A DNA stretch of 64,000 bases, from contig NZ_LGIQ01000009.1 in the NCBI RefSeq assembly GCF_001187725.1, positions 628,859 to 692,858 of the forward strand. The letters run 5' to 3'. The DNA is from Brevibacillus reuszeri (lineage in GTDB: Bacteria > Bacillota > Bacilli > Brevibacillales > Brevibacillaceae). Both the position numbers and the translations under genes were made by a program. Each line of letters begins with the position of its first letter. The stretch's first letter is position 1. The notes under the pieces were generated by a model. The model did no database searches, was not told where the DNA came from, and worked only from the letters and a program-made list of their open reading frames with translations. Of this stretch, positions 54,526-63,077 are shown in pieces.

Positions 54526-55845
54526 TTAGTTGGCACTTTTGTTGGAATTGAGCTCGGCTTCAATACGAGATGCTTTCGAAGTCTCCCCCATACGCCAGTA
54601 AGTGATCAAGCTAATCGCAATACAGCCCGCTACATAGTAATAAAAGAGAGATTCCGATCCGATATTTTTCAGTCCAAGGGCAATGAACTCCGCTGTTCCA
54701 CCGAATACAGCAACGGTGATTGCATAAGGGAATCCGACACCAAGGGCACGAATTTCAGTCGGGAACAGCTCAGCTTTTACAATGGCGTTGATAGAGGTAT
54801 AGCCTGTGACAATAATCAGACCCACCATCATGAGCAAGAAAGCAACCATAGGGCTCTTGGTCTGTTCCATCAAAAGGAACATCGGAACCGTAAACAGCGT
54901 TCCAAGAATACCGAATGCCATCAAGAGCGGACGTCGCCCGATTCGGTCAGAAAGCATGCCGGCGATTGGCTGGAGCACTACAAATAAGAGCAGGGCCGTG
55001 AAGTTGATCCAGCTAACGGTTTCCTTCGGCAGACCAACGGTATTCACCATAAATTTTTGCAAATAAGTTGTGTACGTATTAAAAGCAATCGTTCCACCTA
55101 GTGTAAGTCCAACTACGGTCAGCACTGCTTTTGGATATTTCATCAGTGCGCGAAGAGTTCCAGCACTCTCCTTTGTTTTCTTCTCCATTTTCGTGAATTG
55201 CTCGGATTCGTCCATCGAACGGCGCAGCCATAGTACAGCTAATGCCCCAAGAGCACCGATCACAAATGGAATACGCCAACCCCACGTATGCATGTCGGCT
55301 TCGCTAAGTACTTGCTGGAGAATAATCTGAACACCCAGAGCCAACAGCTGACCCGCAATTAGGGTTACATACTGAAAGCTGGAATAAAAGCCTCTGCGAC
55401 CACTGCTCGCCATTTCGGACAGGTACGTAGCAGATGTACCATATTCGCCACCAAGTGATAAGCCTTGTAACAGACGTGCAAGTACGAGAATAATAGGAGC
55501 AAAAATGCCAATGGTACTATAACCTGGAGTTAGTGCAATAATCAGTGAACCGCTTGCCATGACGGTGATGGACAGAGTCAAGGCAGCACGTCTGCCGTGA
55601 CGGTCAGCATAGCGCCCCATCAGCAGGCTTCCGAGTGGTCTCATTAAAAAGCCGATGGCGAAGATTGCGGCTGTATTGAGCAGTTGGCTCGTCGTATCTC
55701 CTTTTGGGAAAAATTCAGACGAGAAATACACGGCAAAAGCCGAATAAACGTACCAGTCATACCACTCGATCAGGTTACCGATCGAACCCTTAAAAATGTT
55801 TCCCGTGATGCGTCGCGTGTTTGCGCGATCATTCGTTTGATTCAC
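54526..55845 (-). CDS. MFS transporter, metabolite:H+ symporter (MHS/ProP-like) family
   Basis: A 439-residue transporter with 12 membrane segments. GSIGNLIEWYDWYVYSAFAV, MRPLGSLLMGRYADRHGRRA and GLSLGGEYGTSATYLSEMAS are hallmarks of the MHS group (ProP, KgtP, ShiA, citrate carriers). It imports an organic acid, betaine/proline or similar solute with protons. A σ54 promoter lies upstream at 55939-55954, so it is probably the target of the σ54 response regulator coded at 57159. The RBS is AGGAGG. The substrate cannot be named from sequence. Confidence 0.92.
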   Translation of the reverse strand: MNQTNDRANTRRITGNIFKGSIGNLIEWYDWYVYSAFAVYFSSEFFPKGDTTSQLLNTAAIFAIGFLMRPLGSLLMGRYADRHGRRAALTLSITVMASGSLIIALTPGYSTIGIFAPIILVLARLLQGLSLGGEYGTSATYLSEMASSGRRGFYSSFQYVTLIAGQLLALGVQIILQQVLSEADMHTWGWRIPFVIGALGALAVLWLRRSMDESEQFTKMEKKTKESAGTLRALMKYPKAVLTVVGLTLGGTIAFNTYTTYLQKFMVNTVGLPKETVSWINFTALLLFVVLQPIAGMLSDRIGRRPLLMAFGILGTLFTVPMFLLMEQTKSPMVAFLLMMVGLIIVTGYTSINAIVKAELFPTEIRALGVGFPYAITVAVFGGTAEFIALGLKNIGSESLFYYYVAGCIAISLITYWRMGETSKASRIEAELNSNKSAN

Positions 55846-55938
55846 TCTTAATCCTCCTTGTTGTCGTTATTCTTCAGAAACCATACTGTTCTCCAAGAGA
55901 ATGTAACCGGTTTCAGCTTGCGATCGCATAAGTATACA

Positions 55939-55954
55939 AGCAAATTACATGCCA
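55939..55954 (-). promoter_or_regulatory. σ54 (-24/-12) promoter of the MHS transporter gene
   Basis: The minus strand reads TGGCATGTAATTTGCT. It matches TGGCACG-N4-TTGC except for one base, with the GG and GC dinucleotides correctly spaced. It lies about 95 bases before the transporter start codon. The surrounding gap (55846-56095) holds no gene. Confidence 0.8.
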
Positions 55955-56095
55955 ACTCTTTGTAATTGGAATCTCTTTAAGTGTTTCCAGCTTAGTAGAC
56001 TCCTTATTTACCAAAGAATTTTTTGATACAACCGAATGTTTTTAAAACAAGGGTTCTTATTTGATGAAAGAGAAAACAATCAGTGCACGAAAAAA

Positions 56096-56137
56096 ACCGG
56101 CAAAAAAATCCGCTTAACACGGAAGTTTTTGCCGGGT
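56096..56137 (-). terminator. Terminator of the kinase/regulator/TAXI operon
   Basis: ACCCGGCAAAAA pairs with TTTTTGCCGGT around an inner CCG/CGG stem, and TTTTTTTC follows on the minus strand. It lies about 30 bases past the TAXI gene stop. Confidence 0.8.
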
Positions 56138-56166
56138 ACGATGATCGAATCGGACTTTTTCTCCTC

Positions 56167-57162
56167 CTATTCTGCATGAGTAGATGCATTTGCCGCTTCT
56201 GAATAATATTTTTCAGCTCCAGGATGGAGTGGAACAACGAGATCCTTCCCCGCTTCCTGCCTGTCAATTTGCTTGGCGGCTTCATGCGCCACTTGCAGAA
56301 CATCCAGATTTTCAAAAAAAGCCTTGGTTAACTTGTAGACTTGTGCATCGGTTAAATCAGAACGCACGAGCAGGATATTGCGAATTGCCACTGTCGGGAC
56401 AGGCATGTCGTTTTGATAAATCCCTGCCGGAAGCTGTACTTTTTCAAAAAACGGAAACTGCTTTGTGAGCTGCTCGACGGCTTCAGGCTGGATGGGTACG
56501 ATTGCAACTTCATCCGTGCTTTGCAGATCCAGAACTGCCGAATTGGGAAGTCCGGACGTAACGAAAGCAGCATCAATCGCATTGTTTTTCAATTGCTCGA
56601 TTGCTTCAGCATAAGAGAGATATTCTGGTCTAATATCTTTGTACGTGATGCCATGCGCCCCCAAGATCATGCGAGCATTAACCTCTACCCCACTATTCGG
56701 GGCACCGACGCCTACCCGTTTGCCCTTTAGATCATACACCGAGTGAATCGAACGATCTTTTAACGTGACGATTTGCACATAGTTCAAATAAAGTCCTGCC
56801 ATTGAGCTCATCTGCTTCGCCGGACCGTTTGCCTGAAAGCCTTCCTTTCCTCCAAGCGCAAAAGAAGCAACATCTGACATGGCAAAAGCCACATCCGCTT
56901 TTCCTCCCTCCAGGAGGTGTACATTTTCTACTGAGCCATCTGTGGACCTCACGGCAGCATTGTAACCAAGCTTGTCTTTATACACCTTGGCCAATGCTCC
57001 TCCAATCGTATAATACGGACCGGAAGCACCGCCCGTCGCTATCGTCACATACGGTTGCTCTTGGTCGGAGGGCACAGGTATTTGCTCGGGTTTATGGTCA
57101 CAGCCGCTCGCCACGACTCCCACAGCAAAAGTTAGCACAATCCAATGGATGATTTTTCTCAT
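56167..57162 (-). CDS. TAXI-family solute-binding lipoprotein
   Basis: A 331-residue protein. The signal peptide ends in a lipobox VASGC (Cys20). IATGGASGPYYTIGGALAKV and FAMSDVASFALGG are the TAXI (TRAP-associated extracellular immunogenic) hallmarks. Such proteins bind glutamate or other organic acids for TRAP transporters, but no TRAP membrane subunit (DctQ/DctM) is present in the window. The gene overlaps the regulator stop (ATGA), so it is translated with the sensor kinase and regulator. It may present the ligand to that kinase, or serve a TRAP permease coded elsewhere. Confidence 0.9.
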   Translation of the reverse strand: MRKIIHWIVLTFAVGVVASGCDHKPEQIPVPSDQEQPYVTIATGGASGPYYTIGGALAKVYKDKLGYNAAVRSTDGSVENVHLLEGGKADVAFAMSDVASFALGGKEGFQANGPAKQMSSMAGLYLNYVQIVTLKDRSIHSVYDLKGKRVGVGAPNSGVEVNARMILGAHGITYKDIRPEYLSYAEAIEQLKNNAIDAAFVTSGLPNSAVLDLQSTDEVAIVPIQPEAVEQLTKQFPFFEKVQLPAGIYQNDMPVPTVAIRNILLVRSDLTDAQVYKLTKAFFENLDVLQVAHEAAKQIDRQEAGKDLVVPLHPGAEKYYSEAANASTHAE

Positions 57163-58526
57163 TCCGGACCTCTTGCATATTGCTTCAGCTTTTCCCGTAA
57201 TCCCCGCTCACTTATCGATAATTGCTTGGCTGTATTCAACCGATGCCTCTCATTTTTCTCAAGCGTATAGAGAATATACATTTTTTCTGCTTCTGCAAGC
57301 GTCAGTCCTTCTGGAATCAACAGTCCGCTTTCACTTGCATGCCCTCTTGTAGGGGTGGCACGGTTTCCGCGAACGGCTTCCGGAAGATCGTCAGGGTGAA
57401 TAACTTCCTCCTCAGAAAGCGCAACCGCATACTCCAGCATATTGGAAAGCTCGCGAACATTGCCGGGATAGGTATAGTCATACAGCTTGCGTTTTGCCTC
57501 TGGACTGAATGATTTCGTACGGACTCCCATATTGGCTGAGTAAAACGCTAAAAAATGCTCAATGAGAAGCGGCACGTCCTCCTTGCGCTCACGAAGAGGT
57601 GGCAGATGGATCGGAATGACATTCAAGCGATAGTACAGATCCTCTCGAAAGCTCCCTTTCGCCACTTCTTCCTGCAGGTTGCGATTGGTTGCGGAAATGA
57701 TCCGTACATCTACTTCCTTTGGCTGCTGGGAGCCCACTGGAGTCACGACCTTCTCTTGAATGACCCGCAATATTTTCGCTTGCAGCGACAAAGGCATCTC
57801 TCCGATCTCATCCAGAAAGATCGTGCCGCCATCGGATCGCTCAAACAGCCCTTGCTGCTTCTGATAGGCGCCAGTGAATGCTCCTTTTTCATGCCCAAAA
57901 AGCTCGCTTTCCAGCAGTAGCTCAGGTATGGCCGCACAATTGATGACCGAAAAAGCACGCTTCTGCCGTCCTCCCTGGAAATGAATCGCGCGGGCTACTA
58001 ACTCCTTGCCTGTACCGCTTTCTCCCGTAATCAAGACATTGGAATTAATATCCTTTACCTTTTCAATCAATTGAAATACTTTCTGAATGGCACTACTCTT
58101 GCCAATAATGCCCGCATAGGTTTCTTGTTGCCGCACTGCGTGGCTGAGAGCCTGCACCTGGCGATGAAGCTGTTGAAACGTGAAGGCCTTGCTAAGCAAA
58201 AGCTTTACCTCGTCTAAATTGAGCGGTTTGGATAAGTAATGATAGGCTCCTGCTTTTATCGCCTCTACGGACGATTCAATCGATCCATACGCTGTCATCA
58301 TAATGACAACTACCTCCGGCTTTCTCTCCTTGATTACCCGCAGAAGATCGATCCCGTTCGCTACGCGCAAATTCAAATCAAGCAAGATGCCGTCTATCGG
58401 TTCTTCATCCAGTAGCCTGAGTCCTTCTTCAGGTCCCGAAGCGGTTAGGACGCCATATACATCCTCAAGTGCAAACGAGAGCGAGGAACAGATCGCACGT
58501 TCATCATCAATAATCAAAATGTTCAT
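57159..58526 (-). CDS. σ54-dependent response regulator (NtrC/DctD-like)
   Basis: A 455-residue regulator. The receiver (1-120) has IIDDERA, the phospho-accepting Asp in DGILLDLNLRVANG, and LSKPLNLDE. The AAA+ domain (about 140-370) has GESGTGKELVARAI, GAFTGA and GGTIFLDEIGE. The C-terminal Fis-type helix-turn-helix contains LNTAKQLSISERGLREKLKQ. The ATG at 58526 overlaps the kinase stop (TAATG), so the pair is translationally coupled. It probably activates the σ54 promoter at 55939-55954. Confidence 0.93.
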   Translation of the reverse strand: MNILIIDDERAICSSLSFALEDVYGVLTASGPEEGLRLLDEEPIDGILLDLNLRVANGIDLLRVIKERKPEVVVIMMTAYGSIESSVEAIKAGAYHYLSKPLNLDEVKLLLSKAFTFQQLHRQVQALSHAVRQQETYAGIIGKSSAIQKVFQLIEKVKDINSNVLITGESGTGKELVARAIHFQGGRQKRAFSVINCAAIPELLLESELFGHEKGAFTGAYQKQQGLFERSDGGTIFLDEIGEMPLSLQAKILRVIQEKVVTPVGSQQPKEVDVRIISATNRNLQEEVAKGSFREDLYYRLNVIPIHLPPLRERKEDVPLLIEHFLAFYSANMGVRTKSFSPEAKRKLYDYTYPGNVRELSNMLEYAVALSEEEVIHPDDLPEAVRGNRATPTRGHASESGLLIPEGLTLAEAEKMYILYTLEKNERHRLNTAKQLSISERGLREKLKQYARGPE

Positions 58527-60448
58527 TAGCAATCTCCCCCTTCGCAAAACTGCAATAGAAACATAGTGCCTTTCCCCATTTCACTTTTCACTTCAATCTC
58601 TCCGCCATGCTCATGCATGATTTTCTGGCTAATATACAGGCCAAGCCCAATTCCTTGACTTTTCGTCGTATAGAAAGGCTGGAACATTTGAAGGTATTCC
58701 TCCCGCGCTATCCCGGAGCCCGTATCGGAAATAGCCAGACAGACCTTTTTACCGTCTTGCTTCGCTTGAATCGTCAATTGCTTTTCCTGTGAGTCTGCCA
58801 TGGCCTCAATGGCATTAAGGATCAAATTGATCAGTACCTGTTTGATTCGGTCACGATCTACGAACACTACCCATTCTGGCGAAATGTCAACCACAGCTCG
58901 TATTCCTTCGCTCTCTATCCGCTTGGTGAACAGTCCCATTACAGATTGAACGAGGTCCAAAGGCTTCTCCCATTTTTGTTGGACCGGTTTTTCTCTGGAA
59001 TAATCAAGCAAGTCCTCAATAATCCGATTCATTCTGGCGACTTCCTCCGGGACATGCTCCAGGAGCTCGGCCCGAAAACGTGTATCATCCAGCTTTTTAG
59101 GAAGCAGCTCTGTAAAGGTTTTGATCGCAGTCAACGGATTACGGATTTCGTGGGCAATACCTGCTACCAGCTCTCCAAGAGCGCGCATTTTTTCTTGTGC
59201 GATTAAACGGGCTTGCAGATGCTTCTGCTCAGTACGATCCTGTAGACAAAGAATTCCGCCTACCTGCGCTCCTAAGCTGTTCGATAACGTGGCGATATAG
59301 TAATAAACGATTCTTCCAGTCCCATCTCCTAAACGCAGCTCGCCTTCGAGTATGTTCCTCTCTCCCAGCTTCAGAGCCTCCTGAACTGGCAATTGGGGCA
59401 GGCAGTCCCTAACAAATGTCTCCGCTTGCCGGTTCTCTACTCCCAGCAATTTTTTTGCAGCATGGTTGATCAAGGTAATTCGACCTGTTTGGTCAAATGA
59501 AAGGATTCCGTTATCCACACTATCGAGCACTTTTCTCTGAAAAGCGAAGCTGTCTGCCAAAGCAGCTGTTTGAATCCTGACCTCTCTTTGCAATCGTTTG
59601 TTCCAAAGAAAGCTCCCTGCCAAAACGATCACTACGAGTCCCATCACGACAAGCAATCCGTAGACCAGCTTGCGCCACCAATCGATGGCCAAAGCGTTAT
59701 AAGGCTCCAGGTATTGCGAATACAAAAGCTCGTACGTGCCGTTCTGATGCAGCTCCTCCAATCCTTCATTCAGCTTGTTTAGAAGCTCATAATTGCCCTC
59801 TCGCACAGCAAAGGCATAATCGGATGGCGGGATGAGACCCGTGCGAAGCCGGTAGTCTTGCTGCACATTCGCTTTCTGGAGGACATATTCCGCTGTCCAC
59901 CGGTTCCCCAGAAAAACATCCGCTCTCCCTAAAAAGAGCATGTCCATCGCATCTGGCTGACTGAAGGCCAGCAACATTTTGCCACCCCGAATACTTTCTA
60001 ATTGGGAGATTCCTGCATCATCTCGCTGGACTGCTACCACTTTTCCTCTCAAATCATTCATCCCGGTGATATCTCGGGTTGTCGCCGGAACGACGAGAGC
60101 GTCTGCCATCGTCAAATAGGAGTCACTGAAATCAAAGAAGGTATCACGTGTGCTCGTATATTTCATGCCTACGACCAGGTCCAGTTGTCCTGCTTTTAGC
60201 TGACTAACCGTATCCTCCCACTCCAGTGGAATGAATTGAATCTGATATCCGTGCAATGTAGCTATTTTTCGGATCATATCGATGTCAAAACCGGCTGCCT
60301 CTCCGTTTTTATCCAAATACGATAAGGGGGGCAAGCTCTTGTCAAAGCCGACTCGAATCAAGCGTTCTTCCTCGGCTTTTGCCGATCCAGGCAAACAAGT
60401 GAACAGAAATAACGTAACAAATATCATAAGCAAACCTAATTGCCGCAA
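58526..60448 (-). CDS. Sensor histidine kinase with periplasmic-binding-protein (SBP_bac_3) sensor
   Basis: A protein of about 640 residues. A signal/anchor is followed by an extracellular SBP_bac_3 domain (GFDKSLPPLSYLDKNGEAAG ... WRTAEYVL-like end, about 30-245), one membrane segment (about 265-290, LVYGLLVVMGLVVIVLAGSF), a PAS domain (about 310-415), a HisKA domain with the phosphohistidine in GIAHEIRNPLTA, and a HATPase (GIGLGLYISQKIMHEHGG). The start is set at TTG 60448 because GGGGG lies 9 bases before it and a signal peptide begins there; an ATG at 60475 is also in frame. It presumably senses an amino-acid-like or organic-acid ligand and phosphorylates the coupled σ54 regulator. Confidence 0.92.
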   Translation of the reverse strand: MRQLGLLMIFVTLFLFTCLPGSAKAEEERLIRVGFDKSLPPLSYLDKNGEAAGFDIDMIRKIATLHGYQIQFIPLEWEDTVSQLKAGQLDLVVGMKYTSTRDTFFDFSDSYLTMADALVVPATTRDITGMNDLRGKVVAVQRDDAGISQLESIRGGKMLLAFSQPDAMDMLFLGRADVFLGNRWTAEYVLQKANVQQDYRLRTGLIPPSDYAFAVREGNYELLNKLNEGLEELHQNGTYELLYSQYLEPYNALAIDWWRKLVYGLLVVMGLVVIVLAGSFLWNKRLQREVRIQTAALADSFAFQRKVLDSVDNGILSFDQTGRITLINHAAKKLLGVENRQAETFVRDCLPQLPVQEALKLGERNILEGELRLGDGTGRIVYYYIATLSNSLGAQVGGILCLQDRTEQKHLQARLIAQEKMRALGELVAGIAHEIRNPLTAIKTFTELLPKKLDDTRFRAELLEHVPEEVARMNRIIEDLLDYSREKPVQQKWEKPLDLVQSVMGLFTKRIESEGIRAVVDISPEWVVFVDRDRIKQVLINLILNAIEAMADSQEKQLTIQAKQDGKKVCLAISDTGSGIAREEYLQMFQPFYTTKSQGIGLGLYISQKIMHEHGGEIEVKSEMGKGTMFLLQFCEGGDC

Positions 60449-60568
60449 ATATGACCACCCCCTACACATAACCAAAAAAAGAAACAGGATAAATACTTAT
60501 TATGAACGATACAAGTATGCTTGAAAAGAAGCTTATGGATGCCCCCTCTCCTTTTCAAAAAAAGAAAA

Positions 60569-60602
60569 AGAATGCCTTTTGCCTGTTTGACAAGGGCATT
60601 CT
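60569..60602 (-). terminator. Terminator of the erythromycin-esterase-like gene
   Basis: GAGAATGCCC and GGCATTCT form a stem across a 17-base loop, followed on the minus strand by TTTTCTTTTTTTG. Confidence 0.8.
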
Positions 60603-60633
60603 CTCATGTAGATGGAACGAGCCATGCTCCTGA

Positions 60634-61911
60634 TCAATTCACCAGCATGGTTGAAGGTGTAGCTGTTCGGACAAAAAGAATGGCATCAAACGCTTTAGCG
60701 GGAGTCATCTGTAGTGTATACATCTTTTCCATTTTTCCGTATAAACCGCTAAAGACTGCTCCTATCGCACTGATAGGCTGCGGTTTAAGGAGATAAGCGG
60801 TGAAATTTTCATCCTGTTTTGCTTTTGCGAAGTCCAGGAATCCATTCTGCTTGTTTGTGTTTGCAAACAGGGATGCCAGACGATTGCTTCCACTGTTTTT
60901 AACATAAAACGCTTTTCGCTCATTGGTAGTGGCGTCATTCGCGAGAAAGGAGCTCTCGTAAAATTCACTTCCGATCGCGTAATAGTTGTCCCCAAATGCA
61001 TTGGCAAGATACGCTCCCATGCAAGTCGTGATGCCCATGGAAGAGGATGTTTTCTCAATATGACCATTATGTCCTGTTATGAACAGCTTTTCACGCCCGA
61101 AGTATTTCTTTTCATAAGACAATATCCATTTTACTTTTTCTGCCATAAATGTATCGCGCATATTGCCATAGTTCATTTTTGCTGATTGCAGAGTAGCGTT
61201 TTGTTTGATTGACTCCGCGTAGACAAGAGCCAATTCATAATCCTTATCTGAGCTTTTGGCAATATACGCGGATTTGTTTTCTCGCATCCGCTCCAGTAAG
61301 GTTTTACTATGAGTAAGCCCAGCCTGAACAATCGCTTGATTTTGATCATACACGGTTTTGTCATTCAAATTCGACAAAGCAGCCTCGTACGTTGCAGCAA
61401 GCGCCGGGTCGACTTTTTTTATGTATGCGAATAACGCGTTTTTGCTATGGTCATAGCGCTGCATGTCAAAGCCGTAAAAATGTATTTTATCCTTGTTGTC
61501 CGAACGATCATTGTAGGTTCGCATCCATGCGATTAGCTGCGCCATTTCCTCCGTATTGTAGATGGAAAAGCCGATTGCTTTTGCAGCAGCTTGCGCCGTT
61601 CCGCTGCCACCTAGAATGTACTCGTTGACTTTTTGCCCCCCGCCAAAATCACCTTCAATGGCAAAGACGCGATATCCTTGTTTTTCGACCAGATACTTGA
61701 AAATATCTAATTTTAGCGTCGTAAATTCCTTGTTGCCATGTGTGGCTTCACCAAATCCGATGATTGTTTTTGTGGGGAGCTCGATTTGGGAAACAGGCAC
61801 TAGCTTCGTTTGAAATGTTTGTTGCAGGGAACTGGTTGAATTCGAATCAAAACCAGTCAGTACGCTCATCAGGAAGAGCAGGCTAATTACGAGTAAGAGC
61901 TTCGTTTTCAT
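60634..61911 (-). CDS. Erythromycin-esterase-family protein, secreted
   Basis: A protein of about 425 residues. The first ~20 residues form a signal peptide (TKLLLVISLLFLMSVLTGF). The Ere/EreA-like fold is shown by GFGEATHGNKEFTTLKLDIF (catalytic GExHG), IEGDFGGG and ITGHNGHI (histidine pair). Members cleave macrolide lactones or act on unknown esters. Most Bacillus-type homologues have not been shown to give macrolide resistance, so the call stays at family level. The ATG at 61911 follows GAGGAGG. Monocistronic. Confidence 0.87.
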   Translation of the reverse strand: MKTKLLLVISLLFLMSVLTGFDSNSTSSLQQTFQTKLVPVSQIELPTKTIIGFGEATHGNKEFTTLKLDIFKYLVEKQGYRVFAIEGDFGGGQKVNEYILGGSGTAQAAAKAIGFSIYNTEEMAQLIAWMRTYNDRSDNKDKIHFYGFDMQRYDHSKNALFAYIKKVDPALAATYEAALSNLNDKTVYDQNQAIVQAGLTHSKTLLERMRENKSAYIAKSSDKDYELALVYAESIKQNATLQSAKMNYGNMRDTFMAEKVKWILSYEKKYFGREKLFITGHNGHIEKTSSSMGITTCMGAYLANAFGDNYYAIGSEFYESSFLANDATTNERKAFYVKNSGSNRLASLFANTNKQNGFLDFAKAKQDENFTAYLLKPQPISAIGAVFSGLYGKMEKMYTLQMTPAKAFDAILFVRTATPSTMLVN

Positions 61912-62024
61912 GATCCTCCTCACTTTCTTGTACCCTCGCACATTGTGGATTTTCTTACCATTTCCACTATTATACTTCTGGCTGATGCTGTTTACCTATA
62001 GTGCATTTCATTTTAATAGAAGGA

Positions 62025-62915
62025 CTATAGCTGGAGAGCTTTTGCAATTAGAATGGCTGCCTCCTGCCGCAGCATGGGTTGTTTTGATTGGTAATCAATC
62101 GAGCCATCCGTGTTTTGGGTGACTTCTGGTCCATATAGTCCGAGTGCAACGATCAGCATAACGCTATCCACAGCCCAGGAATCCGTATTCCCGTCAAGCC
62201 TTACTTCCATGTGTGGTACCCCTTGTAATTGGAGCATCCCGTCCATATATTTCTCAAACGATATCCCGGATACATTTTGCACGATATAGCCTTGAAGCAT
62301 GGAGGCAAAGTTATCGTAGTTTTAGGACTCTCCTGGGTTTCTGATCACGGTCGGCATGTTTTTCGCTACGTACTCTTTTAGTGGCGTGACTTTACTCAAA
62401 TCACCGTTGATATCACCTAGCTTAGGTTCGGTGAAATCATAACCCGTCGTATGTGTTAGCAGGTGGTGCATGGTAAGCGGCTCGTCAAAGGCATTATTTA
62501 TAGGAATATCTCCCATATAGTTTTGAATGTCTTTATGCAGATCGATTTTTTTCGCCTCGACAAGCTGCATCACCGCTGTTGCCGTAACCGATTTGGCAAT
62601 CGAGCCTAACCGGAATACCGTTTTCTCCGGATCAACAGGTGTCTTCTTTGCGATATCCGCATATCCGTATCCTTTTTGCAATACGACCTTGCCATCTCTT
62701 ACAACGACTACCGCCGCTCCAGGTGCCTGAAATTGTCTGATATCCTCACGTTCAAAAAAACGATCCGCAAACGCCTCCACCTCTTTCGGCTCCATGGGTC
62801 CTCTCGCAGCTGTACTGACTGGCTGCGCAAAGGCGGATGATATCGTTCCGAGCGTGAGAAAAAGGGTTAAAGCACTCACTTGCCACTTATTTTTACAACT
62901 GTGAAATAGCTTCAT
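62025..62915 (-). pseudogene. Broken serine hydrolase (β-lactamase family) with an SLH-domain tail
   Basis: The N-terminal part (62915 to 62322) has a signal peptide (FLTLGTISSAFAQP) and a β-lactamase-type SIAK motif (SxxK). It ends at a TAA where RNPGES is followed by stop and then NYDNFASMLQGYIVQNVSGI in the same frame, so one base change made the stop. After FEKYMDG the sequence jumps to TDSWAVDSVMLIVALGLYGP ... LRQEAAILIAKALQL, which is an S-layer homology (SLH) domain. The middle of the hydrolase, with the second and third catalytic motifs, is missing. So the gene carries a nonsense mutation and a large internal deletion. Confidence 0.8.
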
Positions 62916-63002
62916 AGAATTCATTTCCTTTCCGTATTTTTATTATTTCTTCCATATCGTTCGCTTTCGAGAATAGGCCAGAACTATGAACGGAGTATGA
63001 AC

Positions 63003-63030
63003 GAAAAAGCGGAAACGAAAAAGCGGAAAC
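63003..63030. repeat. Short tandem repeat, 14 bp x 2
   Basis: GAAAAAGCGGAAAC occurs twice in direct succession, followed by a partial third unit, between the S41 protease terminator and the broken hydrolase gene. Confidence 0.8.
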
Positions 63031-63033
63031 GAA

Positions 63034-63056
63034 AAAACCACCCATCAGGTGGTTTT
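63034..63056 (-). terminator. Terminator of the S41 protease gene
   Basis: AAAACCACC and GGTGGTTTT form a perfect 9-bp stem with a 5-base loop. TTTTTTCG follows on the minus strand. Confidence 0.9.
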
Positions 63057-63077
63057 CACGTCCATCAACCTGCTTGC

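Noticed and set aside
60634..61911. Macrolide resistance gene
   Set aside because: Family membership alone does not show activity on macrolides; most such homologues in environmental Bacillota are uncharacterised.
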